NCBI RefSeq assembly: GCF_040436345.1 | Contig: NC_133234.1 | Location: forward strand, 7,750,446 to 7,814,445 | Direction of reading: 5' to 3' | From: Pagrus major | Taxonomy: Eukaryota > Chordata > Actinopteri > Spariformes > Sparidae | Length of the DNA: 64,000 nucleotides | Shown: positions 58,527-64,000 of the stretch, one piece after another | How positions within the stretch are numbered: the stretch's first letter is position 1 | Layout: each line of letters opens with the position of its first letter | Notes under the pieces: generated by a model | The model's database searches: none | What the model saw: the letters and a program-made list of their open reading frames with translations, nothing else | Told to the model about the DNA's origin: nothing | Translations under genes and position numbers: made by a program

Positions 58527-61500
58527 TAAGGATTAGAAAAAGATCATGGTTTGGGTCAAGAAAACTAAGCTACTTTAGTAACGTAAAAGATAAGTTACAT
58601 ATGTGATATAGTTTATGTGCAGCTGGTTGCTAGTTTGTCTGCTGTTCACAGATGTTTCTGGGGCAGAAAAAGGTTGATGAGAACCTGACCTCTTTCATAT
58701 TACACACTGTCATTTGACCAATTGTTTATGTGGCGAAATTGATTGGTGCAGCTTTAAACATTGTTTTTAATGCATGATCAGTTATGGGGAAAAAAATAAA
58801 TCAGTGGAGGTTGACACCACTGATGCTTGTGTTTAACAAAGGCAGATATCAGCCTGATAATAATACCAATTTTACAAAATTAATAATAGGCTCCAACCTT
58901 GTTGGCTTATCATGGTGATGTAGGAAATTAAACTTATTCTATTGTAGTCCTTGTTGTAAATCATTTCCGATTAGAATGTCAAGCCCAATCCTTGAAACCT
59001 GAATAAGAAAGAACTGTTTAATCAAGAAAACAATAAAGGCTAAATAATTTGGTTGCTTATCAGCAAGGGCCTTAATCAAATATCTGCGTTCAGCCTTGGA
59101 ATAAAGAGTACGTCCTTGTGTTACTGCACTACATTGTAAAAAGGCCTGTCCTTTTCAGGCAAATGCGTCACAGTCCTCTGGAAATCCCAACAGAGCAGTA
59201 AAACTGGAACTGAGCAAGAATTTTCCTTGAAGACAAATACAGAAGTCTTATGGGAGTGCGCTCATATTGAACATACAAAGGAAATGCTCTGTACAGCACA
59301 GTTTGTATTGTTTGTGCAGTGGACATATAATGTACAAGATGTCCTCACTGAGACAAAGGGGGCTTGGCATCAGCACTTATGTTCAGATTAGACTTCAGCT
59401 TTACGGTTAACCACATGCTGCTGATGTTGAAGGTTCATAATCAGGGACTTGCATATTTCACTGCGCTTGCATGGTTGTGTTTCATGGAACATATGTGTTT
59501 GTGTATGTGCCAATGATTTATTTCTACAGAAGAGACATTCCCCGAAGTAGAACAGTACAAATGCAAGACCGGAAAAAATGGAAGAACGGAAAGTGCGATG
59601 AAGCACATAAAATAGAGAAAACAGGTCAGGTGGAGCTCTTCCTGTTTGCTGAGTTGTTTTTGTTCCTTTCGTCACAGCGCTCGACCACCTCCCCCTGTGT
59701 TTCACACACCGTCTCTGTCTGTTTGGATTGCTCTCCTTCCGTTTGTCTAATTGCTTTACAACAGAGTAGGAAAGAGACACGCTTGAAATGTGCTGCATAT
59801 TCTGTTCCAGATCGGATCATCTGCACCTCATAGTGGTATTAAAAGTCTGGTTTTACAGCCTGCTGTGTGCTATATTTTTTGAGTTTATGTATAGCAAGTT
59901 TCCTCGTGATCATTTCTCCATCTCCAATCTACAACTAATCAGGAAATGATGACATGACCTTTAAAGTGGCTATATTTGTATATTTCCCATGTATCAAATG
60001 ACATTGTAAAAATAATGTGATAGGGGTCGCTAGTATGGATGTGACAGTTGTCGGTGGTATGGATGACCCCACAGAGAATTCTCTCTTAAATCTGTGGCTC
60101 CACTTAACTTTATGGAGCTTCATAGACACAAAATTACACAATAGGTCTGTGCAGGAGCTTGCAGACAAAACAACATAGTCATCACACTTGAGTACAGCAT
60201 GACTAATAAATCTGCTGATACAAGCTTATAACACATACATTGGTTTTGTCTTTCAAGTGGCCAAGAAAATCTAATACTGCAGGTTTAAATTCCTGAATAA
60301 ACTGAAAAAGCTGCATGCAATGATTAAGTTGACAATTCTCTGGCTTAAAGCTACTGAAAGAGTTGTCTTTGTCTTAGCTAACTTCCTTTCTGTTCTGAAG
60401 TTGGCAGTTCCTTATCTCCTCTCTACATCACCACATGAACGAGCAGCAGTAATCAGACGGGACCGCCTCTTTTTGGAGTTCTCTGTCCTAATTGGATAAA
60501 GTGGGCAGCGATACCAGAAGATGTCTATTCTCTTTTACTGAATGAAGAGTTGGAAGACAGAGCTACTTATGATTATTTATTTATTTTAATCAACATATAT
60601 CACTAAGAGTAGCTTTGTAGCTTTACTACAGTCAACCCCTTTTATATTACAAATAAGCATTTGATTTAATGATAATATAAAAATATTGATGGGTGCAGCT
60701 TTAAAAATATTACAAATGTAACCGCTGTTCTATGAATTCTGGATAACTGATAGAGGTGCTGCTTTAAAGCTAGTCTTAGAGCCAGACCTGTCCTCACAGT
60801 GCTGTGTCAGCAATCGATAAAGGTCTGGTTGCACCAATGAGAAATGCTCTGACTTGATTGTATTACTTTAAACCAATCACAATCATATTGAACGGCACAA
60901 AGCCCAGGAGGCAGTGACAGTGCCCATGCAAAATACTAGACTGGATTACTAGTTTCGGTGGAGCGTACAAAAGGAGGCCCTGGCATTTAAAATGTTACTG
61001 TTAGCTTGCAGGTCAGGGTGAGGGTAACTTGCAATTTTCAGCTTGTATGCTCAGAGATCGTAGTCTAAAGCGACATGGATTTTCAGATCGGTAACTCGTA
61101 GATAGCAAAAGGGATAAAAATGCTGACTGAATTAGCTGCATAATGGCAGGCTTTACACCCACAGTCTGCATCTGGTGAGTCAAACTACTTGAAAACTGGA
61201 TCAAGCATGCATGTATCAACAAAGTTACCCAAGGCCAAACTATGGTATAATGCATTTTTGATGCCAAGACATCATCTGTATGTTGGTAACAAAAAATATA
61301 ATATCCAGCTTTAAATCTTAGCGGACTGCTCCACAGCTGCTAGCCTCACCATAGGAATGACCAGCTAATTATGGACTGTTCAAAAAGCAAATGTATCCAA
61401 CACTGTTAAAAAATACTTTGTAGTTATAATCAAGTACTGATGATTTTGCACACTGCAGTGTGTGCTTGCCTCTCTCTACCTGTTGCATGTGCGTGCGTGA

Positions 61501-64000
61501 CTCTGTGCAGGTGTATGTGATTCCTCTTGTGTTTATGCGTTAGAGACATCCCAGGTGGTATGAAATATCTGAGTCAGTAGTTTGCATGTTTTTGCCAGTG
61601 ACTGACTCATTCTGTCAATCTGTCAGTCTGGCATATTGTCATCTGTCTTTTAGTCTCTCTCTCTCTCCATCCATCTGTGTGGCTGCAGGAACAGGACGCC
61701 GTGTTTTGCTGAGCTGGTGTTATGGGTGGAAGTCAAACACTGGAAAAAACACACACACACCTGCACTCGATTACAGTACAGTAACAATGATAAGCTTATT
61801 TTATGGTAACTGGTGTTGTCGCCCTTATGCCCGTCTCTCAGTGCATTGTATTTAATGAACATGGTTTTATTTTAATGGTTTCAATTGACTGAGGCCAGCT
61901 TTGTCAGCATAACAAGTTTTCTAAATTGATGATTCCATTCCAAACCATTATGCATTTGAGTAATTCTCACTTGTAAAAAATGGTTTCTGTTCTCTTTTTC
62001 TTTCAATTCAATTCTATTTGTGCAGCAAGCAACCTAAAACTGGGTCTGCCAAGTGTATCATAAGCACTTACTGAGGTTAAGTAAGATCTGAGGGATGAAT
62101 GTTTGCACTGTCATCAGGAAGACAGCTGAATGTCCACATATAGACTCCATAATGTGGGTCAAAGCCATTGCACTTTCAAGTTGCCTTCAGAAAGACACCT
62201 GGCAACTCTGTTTTTTCCCCTATGAGTCTAGAAGGGTTAAACTTGCTGCATTAAGAAGCTTTACGTGAGAATTGGGAAGCAACAAGTATTTAAGAGATTG
62301 GCACCAAAATCATATTTCTAGCAGCCCATATACAGTGCTCAGATTGAACCCTTGAGTATGCAGTGTGTTGAATCATTGTAGCAAGTTTGAGAATGATATG
62401 TATCAAGCCAAAACCCTTTAGGACAAGCTGCTTTGAAGCCAATTTGACATAGTGGCCAAGCTGTGTAATTACAACTTCTCGTGACGCACAGGGGCCTGAA
62501 AGACTTGTGACATTGTGACAGAAGCTGCTGTAAAATGGTGGATACGTTTTTTGGAGTGTAACAACCCATGTGAATTTAATTATCAGAATTTAATTCATGA
62601 CATTAATGTGTATGTTGCATTTTACTGCTGTGGATGTTTAAAGGAGCATGCCAGCATTTGCTCTCCTTTCAGCTCCGTTTTGAATGAAATATCCAGCTCT
62701 GTAAGGTAGCTGCTTAATGCTCCTCTATGTTCAGCAGCTATACTAACTGTGTCTGTCTTCTGTTTGGTGCCGGGCACGTAGCAAAAACGTAGTTTGTTTT
62801 TAGAGTTTTTTTTTGCTGAAAACTGCTGCAAATTTACTGTTCACTCTCACTCTCGCCGACGAACTGTGAGAGTGAACTAAATCAGTAAAGTTGCAGCTGT
62901 AGTTGTGACACCAAAATAGTGAGCTGAAAGACACTAAAATGCTCATAGAGCTGAGTGGAACAGCAGAAATGGGTGGTATTTCTATCTTTCTCTTCCCTTT
63001 CACATACACAATCATTTAATCCTTTGTTGATTTAATTTTTTGTGATAAATGGCACAGTCTCCTCTAAACAGGCTTTTACCAAGAGCTGCCTGTTTCAACA
63101 ATGTCCAGCAGTCATAGCGAGAGTGTCAATGAAGAAAAAAAGATCCCGGTTTGTGAACTGACAGCAGCCTTATTAGACCAGAATGCAGCTGGAGGTCATG
63201 TTTTTTTTTTGACTAAGGTGTATGATTATCTCCCTCTCACTGGTGAAAACACTGAGAGAGAGTACTTCAGTGAGAGATCCATCAACACTTTCGATTTCAG
63301 TATTTTTACACCCGGTGGCCAACATTCTGAGAATAACTGCAACCACTACGTGAACTAGATAAAGATAAGGCACGTCAAAGGAAAGTGGGTCAAGCAGGGG
63401 AGAGAATTTTGTTCCTTGAGTGCAGTTGGATATAAAAAAATATCAGAGTATCAGAAGGGAGACTTTTTTTTTATTTGAGGCTGGGATGAAACAAGCTTAA
63501 ATAACAGTATATTTCTCCGAATCTTCAACTCTACGGCTAGTTCATCAGGGAGGCATTGAGTTCAAAGTATTTCTGTCAAAAGCTGTGAAGAAACCATTAA
63601 CGCGCGTCAGGCTTACACTGGGTGGGGTTTTTTCATTTTCTTTTCAGAGGAAGACAATGAAATTTGCATTAGTTTCAGGGCAGAACAATTAAGTCCAGCA
63701 CTGAAGGTTTTCTTTTTTTACATTTCTTCTCTAAAGGAAGGAACACTGCCCACTGCCACACACTCACTTCACATAATCACTAATTGCGAATCCTGTTCTG
63801 CTAAAGGTCCCTGCAAATGTGATTCATTTCCAAGTAGGGCTTGATTATTTCTGCAGAACGGAGAAAAATGAAGAGAGCAGGAATTATAGATTGTTATGCA
63901 AGTGAGAAACTGAGTTGAACCCAGAAAGCATGCTGTCTGTGTTTCAGCTTGGGTTGATAAGCTGTGCACTGTGTAAAGTTTATCATGATTAATTTCCTAT
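58527..64000. other. Intergenic region, no gene recognised
   Basis: AT-rich sequence with a short CA run near 61751. TTTCAATTCAATTCTATTTG (about 62003) matches the start of a repeat widespread in fish genomes. 62640-63000 has the look of another dispersed repeat. The open frames at 59388-59798, 59471-59833 and 63101-63358 show no domain that I recognise. Confidence 0.5.

Overview
The window is nuclear DNA of a teleost fish. Four protein-coding genes with vertebrate-type GT-AG introns can be assembled exon by exon. The gaps hold long CA/TG microsatellites, Tc1-like transposons and several families of short inverted-repeat elements of the kind common in ray-finned fish genomes. Nothing here is prokaryotic: there are no operons, ribosome binding sites or CRISPR arrays.

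Layout. 1-3.5 kb: a tRNA-like fragment, a pentanucleotide AGTAT-type satellite, an LTR-like CT-rich tract and a decayed Tc1-like transposon. 3.7-6.3 kb (+): tnfrsf13b (TACI), with two cysteine-rich domains, a transmembrane helix and a cytoplasmic tail. 6.7-8.3 kb: a second Tc1 relic and two small inverted-repeat elements. 9.8-30.4 kb (-): usp22, 13 coding exons, 506 codons, with a long 3' UTR. 31.4-42.5 kb (-): cops3, 12 coding exons, 423 codons. 43.9-50.7 kb (+): nt5m, 5 coding exons, 230 codons, transcribed divergently from cops3. 50.7-64 kb: no gene recognised, only repeats (a 211-bp hairpin element and a 27-bp minisatellite) and AT-rich unique sequence.

The USP22, COPS3 and NT5M reading frames close exactly across all splice junctions. 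Their lengths (506, 423 and 230 aa) agree with the human proteins (525, 423 and 228 from memory). The genes are a syntenic group rather than a pathway. TACI is a receptor for BAFF/APRIL, USP22 is the SAGA deubiquitinase, COPS3 is a COP9 signalosome subunit and NT5M is a mitochondrial deoxyribonucleotidase. In human, homologues of all four lie on 17p11.2 (recalled), with USP22 some distance from the others, so its position between TACI and COPS3 is a rearrangement relative to human.

I found no convincing new biological system. The most interesting observations are: four splice acceptors whose upstream tract is a TG repeat; an in-frame second start in nt5m that could give a cytosolic isoform; a LINE remnant that runs up to the nt5m exon 2 acceptor; a possible short first exon for tnfrsf13b; and the nested and paired small DNA transposons.
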